From Gammaproteobacteria bacterium (GTDB taxonomy: Bacteria; Pseudomonadota; Gammaproteobacteria; Steroidobacterales; GCA-2729495), in assembly GCA_003695765.1 (NCBI GenBank), contig RFHQ01000161.1:1-35044 (forward strand): DNA of 35,044 nt, written 5' to 3'. The notes under the pieces were generated by a model that was not told where the DNA came from, searched no databases, and was given only the letters and a program-made list of their open reading frames with translations. This document shows positions 17,866-26,054 of the stretch, in pieces. A program made the translations under genes and the position numbers. Position 1 is the first letter of the stretch, and every line of letters starts with the position of its first letter.

Positions 17866-20058
17866 TCAGTAGCGTAAATTACCATAGCCCAGCAATTCCT
17901 CCGCGGCCGTGCCGGGGTCGCTCAGACCCTTGAGGATGAACTGGACCCCGACCGAGGAATCCGAGTCGCCGCTGCGCCGCGTCACGTAGCGGCGCCAGTT
18001 CGCGCGGATCGCCCAGCAGCAGGTCTCGTACTCCAGCGCCACGAACTGTTCCAGCGCGGTGCTGCTTTCCAGCGAGTAACTGAAGCGGCCGACGAAGTTC
18101 CAGCGCCCGCCGATGGGCCAGGCCAGCGCGGCGTTCAGGTCTTCGAACGAGTCCCGCCGAAAGCGGTAGCCGAGACTGGCGACCCGCCGGGGATCGCGCT
18201 GGTAGCGAATGCCCAGTTCCGCGCGCCGCGTTTCGCTGCTGTCCGAATTCCACTGCAGGGTCGCGTTGGTGCGCCAGCGGCCGGCAAAGCGCCCGTTGAA
18301 CTCGGCGATGTAGTCCGACGAGTTGCTGTCGTTCGGCGGCTCGCCCGGCAGCGTCACGTCCTGTTTACTCAGGTAACGGAGCTGGCCCATCGTCAGTCGC
18401 AGGAACTCTCCGCCCGTTTGCGCATTGATCATTCGCGCGGTCAGGCCGAGCGCCACCTGGTTGGTGTCCGCGAGCCGGTCGTAGCCGACGAAGCGGTTCT
18501 TGCGGAACAGCTGGATGATATTGAGATCGGGGTCGATGGTGTCGAAGACCGGCAGGTCATCCTGACGGCGAAAGGGGATATAGGTGTAGAGCACGCGCGG
18601 TTCCAGCGTAGTGATCCAGCGCGAGCCGCTTGAGGCGCGCTCGAAACTGGTGCTCAGGTCGGCACTGAAGATCGGTGCGGTGCGGGTGGGGTTGCGCGGC
18701 TTGTCGGCCGGCAACCGGTTCAGGTCGTAGCGCGTATGCGCAAGGCTCACCGACGGCGTGAACTCGAAGAACTTCCAGTCCACCGGCAGCGACAGCGTCG
18801 GCATCAGGTGGGCGCGAAAACCGCGCACGCCGACTTTGCGGTCGAAGTAGCCGAGGTCGGCGAGAATCTCCCAGCTCAGGCCCAGCGCGGAGTCCGGGAA
18901 GTAGCCGTGGACGGTGAACTGCGGCATGCGGGCATAGGGTTTCTCGGCCGGCAGCAGGCTGGAGTCGATCGTCTGGTAGTCCTCTATGCGCAGCGCGGCA
19001 TCCCAGGCGCCGTTGAAGAACTCCAGGTCCAGCCGGCGCGGCAGGTGCGTCAGGCTGGTACTTGCGAAACCGCTGCCGAAATCCTCGAGGTACTCGTCGT
19101 CGGAGACGCTGGTGACGTTCAGGCGGGCGCGCCAGCCCCGGGGCAGCGCCGACTGGTGCGTGATGGCCAGCAGCGAGCGGTCCCGGTGCGCCTGGTCGTC
19201 GTCGGCGAGGTACTCGCCGTTGAGCCGTCCCTCGTGGCCACCGCTCAGCAGGTAGCGGAATTCGGCGCCCATCTGCAGTCCACGGCGGGTCATCAGCCGA
19301 GGTTTCAGCGTTGCGTCGTAGTTCGGGGCGATGTTCCAGTACCACGGGATCGACAGGTCCACGCCGCGGCTGCTGCTGGTGCCGAGGTCCGGGATCAGGA
19401 AACCGGTCTTGCGCCGGTTGCTGACCGGATAGGTGAAGTACGGCAGATACATCAACGGCAGGCCCTTGACCTCGAAGCGCGCGCCGCGTGCGGTCGCGTA
19501 GCCGCTTTCCTCGTCGACTTCGAGCCGGTCCGCGCGGATCAGCCAGTCGCGCTTGCCCGGCGGGCAGGCGGTGTAGGTCACGTCGCGCAACTTCAATCGG
19601 CCGTCGCCGAAGATGTCGATCACTTCGGCCGAGCCGCGCGCCGGCGCCGACCAAAGCTGGAACTCGGCACCCTCGATATGCGCGAGCCCGGTCTCGCGGC
19701 TGAAGCGGGCCTCACGGCCGAGGATCCGGGTGGCCGGATCGCGATATTCGACGTCGCCAGTGATTCGCAGCGTCTCGCTGTCGAAATCGTAGCGGGCGCC
19801 GCCGGCGCTGAGGTACTGGCGGCCGCTGCGCAGCACGATGTGATCGCTGAAGCTGGCCCCTTGTCCGGGCGTCAGTTCGGCACGTCCGGTCAGGATCTCC
19901 AGCTCGCCGCTGGCGGGCCCCGGTCCGCTGACCGGCAACGGCGGCGGCTCGACACGGCAGCCGCCCCAGTCGCGGTTGGCGACCTCCGGCTCCGCGGCCC
20001 CGGCCGCAATGCAGGCGCAGGCCAGTGCTGCGCTGATGATGGTCGGGTACGGGTGCAA
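17866..20058 (-). CDS. lptD: LPS-assembly protein LptD
   Basis: The coding sequence gives about 730 residues. It has an N-terminal OstA/LptA-like domain (GELEILTGRAELTPGQ to ACPPGKRDWLIRADRLEVD) and a long C-terminal outer-membrane beta barrel from about residue 220 to the final aromatic NLRY. The cysteines follow the LptD pattern: one near the mature N-terminus (GGCRVE), one in TACPPG, and a CC pair in ETCCW, which form the interlocking disulfides in E. coli. LptD with LptE inserts lipopolysaccharide in the outer leaflet. No ATG or GTG lies before the signal region; the TTG at 20058 (HPYPTIISAALACACIAAG follows) is the best start and lies about 24 bases after a likely transcription start. 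The signal has an unusually weak basic n-region, so the exact start is uncertain. Confidence 0.94.
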   Translation of the reverse strand: MHPYPTIISAALACACIAAGAAEPEVANRDWGGCRVEPPPLPVSGPGPASGELEILTGRAELTPGQGASFSDHIVLRSGRQYLSAGGARYDFDSETLRITGDVEYRDPATRILGREARFSRETGLAHIEGAEFQLWSAPARGSAEVIDIFGDGRLKLRDVTYTACPPGKRDWLIRADRLEVDEESGYATARGARFEVKGLPLMYLPYFTYPVSNRRKTGFLIPDLGTSSSRGVDLSIPWYWNIAPNYDATLKPRLMTRRGLQMGAEFRYLLSGGHEGRLNGEYLADDDQAHRDRSLLAITHQSALPRGWRARLNVTSVSDDEYLEDFGSGFASTSLTHLPRRLDLEFFNGAWDAALRIEDYQTIDSSLLPAEKPYARMPQFTVHGYFPDSALGLSWEILADLGYFDRKVGVRGFRAHLMPTLSLPVDWKFFEFTPSVSLAHTRYDLNRLPADKPRNPTRTAPIFSADLSTSFERASSGSRWITTLEPRVLYTYIPFRRQDDLPVFDTIDPDLNIIQLFRKNRFVGYDRLADTNQVALGLTARMINAQTGGEFLRLTMGQLRYLSKQDVTLPGEPPNDSNSSDYIAEFNGRFAGRWRTNATLQWNSDSSETRRAELGIRYQRDPRRVASLGYRFRRDSFEDLNAALAWPIGGRWNFVGRFSYSLESSTALEQFVALEYETCCWAIRANWRRYVTRRSGDSDSSVGVQFILKGLSDPGTAAEELLGYGNLRY

Positions 20059-20088
20059 GCCAGGGTTCCAGCGCGTGACAGGCGCGAA

Positions 20089-20094
20089 ATTATA
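20089..20094 (-). promoter_or_regulatory. Perfect -10 box (TATAAT) upstream of lptD
   Basis: On the minus strand TATAAT lies at 20094-20089, which would start transcription near 20082, 24 bases before the TTG at 20058. No matching -35 box is seen at 17 bases. The same AT-rich patch, read on the plus strand as TATATAT (20091-20097), ends 9 bases before the murU ATG. The two divergent promoters must overlap. Confidence 0.5.
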
Positions 20095-20106
20095 TATGCT
20101 TCGCGA

Positions 20107-20799
20107 ATGTCGATCCGTACGGCGATGTTGCTCGCGGCTGGTCGCGGGGAACGCATGCGACCACTGAGCGATACGCGGCCGAAGCCGTTGCTCGAGGCCG
20201 GTGGCCGCCCCTTGATCGAATACCCGCTGCGCGCACTGGCGGCTGCCGGCGTCCGCCGGGCCGTGATCAATACCGCCTGGCTCGGCGCGCAGTTGCGCGA
20301 ACGGCTCGGCGACGGGCGGGAGTTCGGGCTGGAGATCGTCTACAGCCGGGAGCCGCCCGCGGCGCTGGACACCGGCGGTGGCATCCGCCAGGCGCTGCCG
20401 CTGCTGGGTCCGGACCCGTTCTGGCTGGTCAACGGCGATGTCTACAGCGAATTCGACTTCCCTGCCTGGCAGCTGCCGGCGGCTGCCGTCGCGAAACTGC
20501 TGCTGGTGCCCAACCCCCCGCATCATCCGCGCGGCGATTTCTGCCTGCAGGGGCAGCGCGTGACCCTGGACACCGGCGAGCGGCTCACCTATGCCGGCAT
20601 CGCGCTGCTGCGGCCGCAACTGCTGGCACGTGAGCGCCCCGGCCGCTTCGCGCTGGCACCGGTGCTGAGAGCCGCGATTGCGCGCGGCCTGGTTCGCGGC
20701 GAACGCTTCGACGCCTGTTGGAGCGACGTCGGCACACCGGCCCGCCTGCGCGAGCTGGACCGGCACCTGAAAGCCGCTCGCCGATCCAGCCGCCGCTGA
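20107..20799 (+). CDS. murU: N-acetylmuramate alpha-1-phosphate uridylyltransferase
   Basis: The product is 230 residues, a sugar-nucleotidyltransferase fold. The nucleotide-binding signature LAAGRGERMRPLSDTRPKPLLEAGGRPLIEYPL lies at about residues 9-41, the metal-binding NGDVYSEFDF at about 112, and YAGIALLRP and WSDVGTPARLRELD near the end. This matches MurU, which forms UDP-MurNAc from MurNAc-1-phosphate in the recycling route described in Pseudomonas. There murU follows amgK, and both lie beside lptD. Here murU abuts lptD directly and amgK is absent. The AT-rich patch 9 bases before the ATG implies a very short or absent mRNA leader. A related mannose- or glucose-1-phosphate nucleotidyltransferase remains possible. 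Confidence 0.85.
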   Translation: MSIRTAMLLAAGRGERMRPLSDTRPKPLLEAGGRPLIEYPLRALAAAGVRRAVINTAWLGAQLRERLGDGREFGLEIVYSREPPAALDTGGGIRQALPLLGPDPFWLVNGDVYSEFDFPAWQLPAAAVAKLLLVPNPPHHPRGDFCLQGQRVTLDTGERLTYAGIALLRPQLLARERPGRFALAPVLRAAIARGLVRGERFDACWSDVGTPARLRELDRHLKAARRSSRR

Positions 20800-20887
20800 A
20801 TCCACCCGCGCAGCGGCAGCGAACTTCCACGCTGGCCGGCCTGCTTCCGGCAGTCCGCACATCGCCAGTGTCACCGGAGAAATCGAA

Positions 20888-21220
20888 ATGCATGGTAAGA
20901 ACCTGGTCTTTCTGGCCAGCCTGTTGTTCGGCGTCGCGTTGAGCGGCCCCGCCGCAGCCGCTTCGGGCGACTCGGCATTCCGCGCCTGCCGCACGGCAGT
21001 CGAAGCCGATATCGAGGGCAAGGCCCTGAACACCCGCCTGAGCAAGATCCGCCGGCGCGGCAACAACTACGAGATCTGGCTGAATCTGCTCGACCGCCAG
21101 GGCGCGTCGCAACGTGGCTATTGCTACGTTCGCCGGGGCAAGGTCGACCAGCTGGTCGTCGAGGAGGGCCGCTGGTCCGGCCGTGACCCCGAGCGGCCGC
21201 CGTCGGTGGACCTCGGCTGA
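20888..21220 (+). CDS. Small secreted protein of unknown function
   Basis: The product is 110 residues, with a GGAGA ribosome site 8 bases before the ATG at 20888. A clear signal peptide (MHGKNLVFLASLLFGVALSGPAAAA) leaves a mature protein of about 85 residues. The mature part is rich in Arg, with an FRACRTAVEADIEG start, a basic LSKIRRRGNNYEIWLNL segment and RGYCYVRRGKVDQL. Two cysteines in the mature part could form one disulfide. The pattern looks like a small periplasmic beta-rich domain. I do not recognise the family. It follows murU by 88 bases and may share its transcript, and it converges on lipB. Confidence 0.75.
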   Translation: MHGKNLVFLASLLFGVALSGPAAAASGDSAFRACRTAVEADIEGKALNTRLSKIRRRGNNYEIWLNLLDRQGASQRGYCYVRRGKVDQLVVEEGRWSGRDPERPPSVDLG

Positions 21221-21232
21221 CGCGGCTCAGCC
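21215..21232. terminator. Hairpin whose arms contain both stop codons of a convergent pair
   Basis: GGCTGA (21215-21220) and TCAGCC (21227-21232) form a perfect 6-bp stem with a 6-base loop. The left arm carries the TGA of the small secreted protein and the right arm the stop of lipB on the other strand. There is no U-tract, so its role in termination is inferred. Confidence 0.4.
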
Positions 21233-21838
21233 CAGTGCCGCGAGCAGGCTGCGCTCCAGTGCCTGCATGACCAGCGGCATGTCGGCCGGCGCTCCGAGGT
21301 CGGCGAGTTGCGTGACCGGCTGGCCGGCATAGCCGCAGGGATTGATGCGCGAGAAGGGCGACAGGTCCATCGCCACGTTCAATGCCAGTCCGTGGTAGCT
21401 CGCGCCGCGGCGCACGCGCAGGCCGAGGCTGGCCAGCTTCGCGTCATCGACATAGACACCGGGCGCGCCGGCCCGCGTGCCTGCCTCGACGCCCCAGCCG
21501 GCCAGCATCTCGATCACGGCGTTCTGCAGCGCCTCGACCAGCTGGCGCACGCCCAGCCGGCGCCGGCGCAGATCCAGCAGCGGGTAGACGACGAGCTGGC
21601 CCGGCCCGTGGTAGGTCACCTGACCGCCCCGGTCGACCTGCACGACGGGTATATCACCCGGGTCCAGCAGATGAGCGGCGTCCGCGTTCATGCCCAGCGT
21701 GAACACCGGCGGGTGCTCCAGCAGCCATAGCTCGTCCGGCGTGGCCTGGCCGCGCGAATCGGTCAGCCGCTGCATCGCCAGCCAGGTGCTGCGGTAATCG
21801 GCCAGCCCGAGGTGGCGGACCCGCAGCTCCGGGACCAT
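21227..21838 (-). CDS. lipB: Lipoyl(octanoyl) transferase
   Basis: The product is 203 residues from the ATG at 21838. Hallmarks are [22 protein letters not shown] (about 69-90), catalytic Lys134 in [15 protein letters not shown] with YHGLALNV following, and catalytic Cys168 in INPCGYAG. LipB moves octanoyl groups from acyl carrier protein to lipoyl domains of 2-oxoacid dehydrogenases and the glycine-cleavage H protein in the cytoplasm. The usual follower lipA is not found: the next gene is convergent, 6 bases away. It follows ybeD by 3 bases, the order dacA-(dat)-ybeD-lipB also known from enteric bacteria apart from dat. Confidence 0.96.
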   Translation of the reverse strand: MVPELRVRHLGLADYRSTWLAMQRLTDSRGQATPDELWLLEHPPVFTLGMNADAAHLLDPGDIPVVQVDRGGQVTYHGPGQLVVYPLLDLRRRRLGVRQLVEALQNAVIEMLAGWGVEAGTRAGAPGVYVDDAKLASLGLRVRRGASYHGLALNVAMDLSPFSRINPCGYAGQPVTQLADLGAPADMPLVMQALERSLLAALG

Positions 21839-21841
21839 CGC

Positions 21842-22108
21842 TCAGAGCGCAAACAGCACGCGGCTGCTTGCCGTCAGGTTCCGGTAGATGGCATCGAGTT
21901 GCGCGCGGTTCTCGGCCGTGATCGTGACCGTCACTGAGATGAACCGGCCTTCCCGGCTGGAGCGGATCGTCACGTCCTCATGGGCGACCGGCCCGGCCAC
22001 GGCGGCCACGAGATCCATCACATGAGCCGGAAAGCCCTCTGCATCGCGGCCCATGGCCTTGATCGGGAAGCGGCAGGGAAAATCGAAGGCACTGTCAGCG
22101 TCGTCCAT
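21842..22108 (-). CDS. ybeD: YbeD/DUF493 family protein
   Basis: The product is 88 residues with the family pattern FPCRFPIKAMGRDAEGFPAHVMDLV then SSREGRFISVTVTITAENRAQLDAIYRNLTA, a small ACT-like alpha/beta fold. Its start overlaps the end of dat by 14 bases and lipB follows by 3 bases. The conserved position between dacA and lipB suggests a link with lipoate or envelope metabolism, as proposed for E. coli YbeD, but no activity is established. Confidence 0.94.
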   Translation of the reverse strand: MDDADSAFDFPCRFPIKAMGRDAEGFPAHVMDLVAAVAGPVAHEDVTIRSSREGRFISVTVTITAENRAQLDAIYRNLTASSRVLFAL

Positions 22109-22940
22109 ACTTGTAATCTTCGTACATTGCGGCCACCGTTTGCCACACCGGTCCGGGCTCGCCGCTGCCGACCGGCTCGCCGTCGAGTCTGACGACGGCC
22201 GCGACGCCGCGCATTGCGCTCGTGATCCAGATCTCGTCGGCCGCCCGCAGCCGCGCCTCCGATACCGGTTCCTGCCGGCAGCGGTAGCCGGCCTCGTCGG
22301 CGAGGCGGACGACCAGGTCCGTGGTCGTGCCGGGCAGCACTTCCGGCCCGCCCGGCCGGCGCAGCAGGGTCCCACCCACGACCACGATCACCGAACTGCT
22401 GGCGCCCTCGGTCAGCCAGCCATCGCGCAGCAGGATGGCTTCCCTGGCGCCGGCCGCCTCGGCGCGTGCCCGCGCCAGCACGTTCGCCAGCAGTCCGGTG
22501 GACTTGATATCGCAATGCGCCCAGCGCTCGTCACTGGCGGTGATCGCGGCGATGGCCCCGGCGGGCGGTGGCGCCCGCGTGGCCATCGCGAAGACCGTCG
22601 GTTCGAGTGCCGCCGGGGGCAGGTGGTCGCGGCCGGTATCGGCCCCGCGGCTCACCTGCAGATAGATGGCCAGGTCGCCGCCACCGTTCGCGTCGATCAG
22701 CGACTGCAGGAGTTGCTTCCACCCGGCCTCGTCCAGCGGATCCGGGATCTGCAGTGCGGCCAGGCTGCGCCCGAGGCGCGCCAAGTGCGCATCCAGCAGC
22801 AAGGGGCGGCCAGCGTAGGCCGGGATCATCTCGTAGACCGCGTCGGCGAACAGGAAGCCGCGGTCCAGCGGCGAGATCCGGGCCTCTGCGATCGGCAACA
22901 GCCGGCCGTTGAGCCAGGCGATCGGCAGGGCCTCGGCCAT
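22095..22940 (-). CDS. dat: D-amino acid aminotransferase (fold type IV, D-alanine transaminase)
   Basis: The product is 281 residues. It begins IAWLNGRLLPIAEARISPLDRGFLFADAVYEMI, the D-alanine transaminase version of the class IV N-terminus. The pyridoxal-phosphate Lys is Lys146 in CDIKSTGLLANVLA. Conserved ILLRDGWLTEGASSSV (phosphate-site Glu) and LPGTTTDLVVRLA follow. Class IV also contains branched-chain aminotransferases and aminodeoxychorismate lyase, but the DRGFLFADAVYEMI and CDIKSTG segments favour Dat. It interconverts D-alanine and D-glutamate with their oxo acids in the cytoplasm. It lies 15 bases after dacA, whose product releases D-alanine from peptidoglycan, so recycling of that D-alanine is a reasonable inference. 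Confidence 0.88.
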   Translation of the reverse strand: MAEALPIAWLNGRLLPIAEARISPLDRGFLFADAVYEMIPAYAGRPLLLDAHLARLGRSLAALQIPDPLDEAGWKQLLQSLIDANGGGDLAIYLQVSRGADTGRDHLPPAALEPTVFAMATRAPPPAGAIAAITASDERWAHCDIKSTGLLANVLARARAEAAGAREAILLRDGWLTEGASSSVIVVVGGTLLRRPGGPEVLPGTTTDLVVRLADEAGYRCRQEPVSEARLRAADEIWITSAMRGVAAVVRLDGEPVGSGEPGPVWQTVAAMYEDYKYGRR

Positions 22941-22955
22941 CGCGTCGGCCCGCCC

Positions 22956-24098
22956 TTATTCGAACCACAGCAGTACCGAGTCCCGGGCCTGCTGCCAGAA
23001 AGAGCCGAGGTCGACCTCGTTCAGCGCGAACAGCTGCGCTTCGGCCAGTGTGCGGTCGGCCAGGTTCACGCGCAGGCGGCCGATGCTCTGTTCCGGGCTG
23101 ATCGGTGCGACGAGCTGTTCGGGCAGGTCCAGCTCCGCCCGCACCTGCGCATAGCTGCCGCGCGGTATCGTGACATAGACGTCTTCGTGGACGCCGAGAC
23201 CGGTGCGCTCGGGGTCGCCCTTCCAGACCCGGGTCTCGGCGACGGCATCCCCGGCCGGGTACATCAGGCGCGTCTCGAAGAATCGGAAGCCGTAGTTCAG
23301 CAGGGCCTGCGAGTCATCGGCCCGCGCGCTTGCGCTCTTGGCCCCCAGCACCACGGCGATCAGCCGCATGCCGTCCCGTTCGGCCGACGAGACCAGGCAG
23401 TAGCCCGCGGCATCGGTCATGCCGGTCTTCATGCCATCCACCGACGGATCCCGCCACAGCAGCGTGTTGCGGTTCTTTTGCGTGATGCCGTTGTAAGTGA
23501 ACTCGCGCTGGGAATACCAGCGGTAGTACTCAGGAAAGTCGTGCACGATCGCGCGCGCGAGCCGGGCGATATCGGCAGCGGTCGTGTAATGATTCTCGGC
23601 CGGCAGGCCGGTGGCGTTCTGATAATGTGTGTTCAGCATGCCGAGGCGCTGCGCATGCTGGTTCATCAACTCGGCGAATACCGACTCGGTGCCGGCCACG
23701 TATTCCGCCAGCGCAACGCTGGCGTCATTGCCGGATTGCACGATCATGCCCTGCAGCAGATCCTCGACACCGACCCGCGTGTTGACCTCGATGAACATGC
23801 GCGAACCGGGCGTTCGCCAGGCCTTTTCGCTGACCGGAACCTGGTCGCTGAGCTTGATCTGCCCGGCGCGCAGGGCGTTGAACACGACATAGGCCGTCAT
23901 CAGCTTGGTGATACTGGCCGGCGGCAGGCGCTCGTTCTCGTTGCGCGCGGCGAGAACCTGGCCGCTCAGATAATCGACGAGAATATAGCCACGCGAACCC
24001 AGCGCCGGTGGCGATGGCACCGGTACCTGGGCCGGCAGCGGCCCGGCGGCCAGCAATGCCAGGCCGAGCAGTGCCGTGCAGCGCACTCGCAATGACAT
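22956..24098 (-). CDS. dacA: D-alanyl-D-alanine carboxypeptidase (PBP5/6 family)
   Basis: From the ATG at 24098, which has a GGGGGA site 6 bases upstream, the product is 380 residues; another ATG two codons earlier lies too close to that site. There is a signal peptide to about residue 23. The active-site motifs are S-I-T-K (Ser62, Lys65), S-G-N (122-124) and K-T-G (224-226). A PBP5 C-terminal beta domain follows, and the last 15 residues (SFWQQARDSVLLWFE) look like the amphipathic membrane anchor. The enzyme trims the terminal D-alanine of peptidoglycan pentapeptides in the periplasm, limiting crosslinking. It follows rlpA by 28 bases in the elongasome operon. Confidence 0.96.
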   Translation of the reverse strand: MSLRVRCTALLGLALLAAGPLPAQVPVPSPPALGSRGYILVDYLSGQVLAARNENERLPPASITKLMTAYVVFNALRAGQIKLSDQVPVSEKAWRTPGSRMFIEVNTRVGVEDLLQGMIVQSGNDASVALAEYVAGTESVFAELMNQHAQRLGMLNTHYQNATGLPAENHYTTAADIARLARAIVHDFPEYYRWYSQREFTYNGITQKNRNTLLWRDPSVDGMKTGMTDAAGYCLVSSAERDGMRLIAVVLGAKSASARADDSQALLNYGFRFFETRLMYPAGDAVAETRVWKGDPERTGLGVHEDVYVTIPRGSYAQVRAELDLPEQLVAPISPEQSIGRLRVNLADRTLAEAQLFALNEVDLGSFWQQARDSVLLWFE

Positions 24099-24126
24099 GT
24101 TCATTCCCCCAAGTGCTTCATCAGTT

Positions 24127-25050
24127 TCAACAAGGATCGACGGCGCAGCCGGCCGCTTGCCGTGGCAGCCGGTCCGGCGCCGGCGGGGCCGTGACCAGCT
24201 GCGTTTCGTGAATGCCGAGCGCTGCCAGCCGCGCATTCAGCGCATCGTAATCGCCGGCGCCGCGCACCGGTCCGATCCGCACTCGGTACAGTGGCTGGGC
24301 AGCTGCCGGATCGTGGTGGATCTCGACCGGCGACAGGCCGGCGGCCTGGAGCCGCCGCTGCAGGGCGAGCGCGTTGGCGCGTTCGCCGAAGGCGCCGAGT
24401 TGCAGGTACAGGGCCGTATCCGGAGCACTGCCCACGACCGCCTCCGCCGGCCCCCCGGCGCCTCGCGGTCCGGCGCTGCCGGTGTCGGCGACGGCGCCGC
24501 CGCTCGCCACGGCCGCCGCTGGCTGCGCGGTGTCCCAGGGCAAGGCCTCGATCTCGACCAGGGTCGTGCCCTCGGCGATCATGTCCAGCCGGCGCGCCGC
24601 CGCGTAGGACAAATCGATGATGCGGTTGTCCACGAAGGGCCCGCGATCGTTGACGACGACCACGACGCTGCGCCCGTTGCGCAGGTTGGTTACCCGCACC
24701 CGGGTCGGCAGCGGCAGTGTCTTGTGCGCCGCGGTCATCGCGTGCATGTCGTAGCGCTCGCCGCTGGACGTCCGCTTACCGTGAAAATCCGGGCCGTACC
24801 AGGAGGCCACGCCGCGTTCGCGATAACCGGCGCTGCTGGCCATTACGTGGTAGCGCTGGCCGAAGACCTCGTAGAACGGCGGGTTGCCGCTGCGGCTGCG
24901 CGGTGGCTGGCCACTGTCGCGGCCAGCGGCCGCGGGCGCCGGTTGTTCCCAGCGCGTGGCCGTGCCGCAGCTCGCCAGCAGGATGGTGGCCAGCAGCACG
25001 GTTGCGCTCGCGGCCAACAGTGGCGGCGGAATGAGGTCGATGCGCCTCAT
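24127..25050 (-). CDS. rlpA: Septal-ring lipoprotein RlpA (lytic transglycosylase) with DPBB and SPOR domains
   Basis: The product is 307 residues with lipobox LLASC (Cys28). The double-psi beta barrel spans about 79-160 (GVASWYGPDFHGKRTSSGERYDMH then VNDRGPFVDNRIIDLSYAAA), where the Asp of NDRGPF and the early WYGPDFHGK Glu/His region form the active site. An Ala/Gly-rich linker leads to a SPOR domain (about 212-290, YLQLGAFGERANA to YRVRIGPV) that binds denuded glycan at the division site. In Pseudomonas RlpA cleaves peptide-free glycan strands to aid daughter-cell separation. Its start overlaps the mltB stop as ATGA. Confidence 0.94.
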   Translation of the reverse strand: MRRIDLIPPPLLAASATVLLATILLASCGTATRWEQPAPAAAGRDSGQPPRSRSGNPPFYEVFGQRYHVMASSAGYRERGVASWYGPDFHGKRTSSGERYDMHAMTAAHKTLPLPTRVRVTNLRNGRSVVVVVNDRGPFVDNRIIDLSYAAARRLDMIAEGTTLVEIEALPWDTAQPAAAVASGGAVADTGSAGPRGAGGPAEAVVGSAPDTALYLQLGAFGERANALALQRRLQAAGLSPVEIHHDPAAAQPLYRVRIGPVRGAGDYDALNARLAALGIHETQLVTAPPAPDRLPRQAAGCAVDPC

Positions 25051-26054
25051 GATCCTGCCTGCGCAGCCAGCGGCCCGGCCGGTTCGGCTGCCAGGGCTTC
25101 GGCGAGCTGGTAGACCGCCAGCGCGTACATCACGCTGCGGTTATAGCGGGTAATGACATAGGCATTGTGGAAGCCGACCCAGTATTCCGGCTGCTCGGCC
25201 CCTTGCAACTCGAACAGCGCGGCGCGCAGCTCCGCCGGCGGATCGCCGGCCGTGGCGATGCCGCGTTCCCGCAGGCTGCCGACCGTGTCGCGCAGGCTGA
25301 GGCGATTGTCGGATGTCGGCGGCGTCGCACCGGGCAGCGGCTGCGCCGGCGCGAAGACCGGGGCGTCGGGCTCCCAGCGATGGGCGACGAAGTAGTTGGC
25401 GACGCTGGCGATGATGTCATCCCAGCTGCCGAACAGGTCGCGGCGGCCGTCACCGTCGCCGTCGACCGCGTAGGCGCGGTAGCTGCTGGGAATGAACTGG
25501 GGCGCCCCCATGGCGCCGGCATAGGAGCCGAGCACATCCCCGACTGCCAGGTCTTCCTCGCGGGCCAGCAGAAAGAACTCGCGCAGTTCGCGGCGGAAGA
25601 AGCCGGCGCGCGGCGGGTAGTCGAACGCCAGCGTGCCGAGCGCGTCCAGGACCCGGAAGCGGCCCGTGCGCTGGCCGTAGAAAGTCTCCACACCGATGAT
25701 GGCGGCGATGATCTCCGCCGGCACCCCGCTGTCGCTGGCGACCCGGGCCAGCGTGTCCGCGTGTTGGCGGCGGAATTCGGCACCGGCCGCGATGCGTTCC
25801 GGTGTCAGGAAGATGGCGCGGTACTCGTGCCAGGGCTTGGTCTTTTCGGCCGGCCGGCGCATTGCTTCGAGGATGCGCTGCTGCGTCCGGCCGCCGGCCA
25901 GCGTGGCTTCCAGCCAGCCGCGCTCGAAACCTTCGGCCGCCAGCTCCGAGATGAAACTGCCGACTTCCGGGCGGCTGCTGTCCCAGGCGAGGGCCGGCGG
26001 CGGGCAGGCTAGCAGGGTCAGCAGCAAACAGCCGGCGCGGATCGTCCTTATCAT
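25047..26054 (-). CDS. mltB: Membrane-associated or periplasmic lytic murein transglycosylase B
   Basis: The product is 335 residues. A signal peptide (MIRTIRAGCLLLTLLACPPPALA) contains a possible lipobox, LLAC at Cys17, but this is followed by three prolines, so whether it is lipidated or cleaved by signal peptidase I is unclear. The catalytic Glu123 lies in GVETFYGQRTG. Other family blocks are YAGAMGAPQFIPSSYRAYAVDGDGDGRRDLFGSWDDIIASVANYF and the terminal NAYVITRYNRSVMYALAVYQLA. It cleaves glycan strands to give 1,6-anhydro-MurNAc ends. It overlaps both rodA and rlpA by ATGA and so is translationally linked to them. Confidence 0.95.
   Translation of the reverse strand: MIRTIRAGCLLLTLLACPPPALAWDSSRPEVGSFISELAAEGFERGWLEATLAGGRTQQRILEAMRRPAEKTKPWHEYRAIFLTPERIAAGAEFRRQHADTLARVASDSGVPAEIIAAIIGVETFYGQRTGRFRVLDALGTLAFDYPPRAGFFRRELREFFLLAREEDLAVGDVLGSYAGAMGAPQFIPSSYRAYAVDGDGDGRRDLFGSWDDIIASVANYFVAHRWEPDAPVFAPAQPLPGATPPTSDNRLSLRDTVGSLRERGIATAGDPPAELRAALFELQGAEQPEYWVGFHNAYVITRYNRSVMYALAVYQLAEALAAEPAGPLAAQAGS

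Noticed and set aside
18736-20799. A 687-codon plus-strand frame ending as MurU
   Set aside because: Only the last 230 codons from the ATG at 20107 resemble a protein family; the rest is antisense to lptD.
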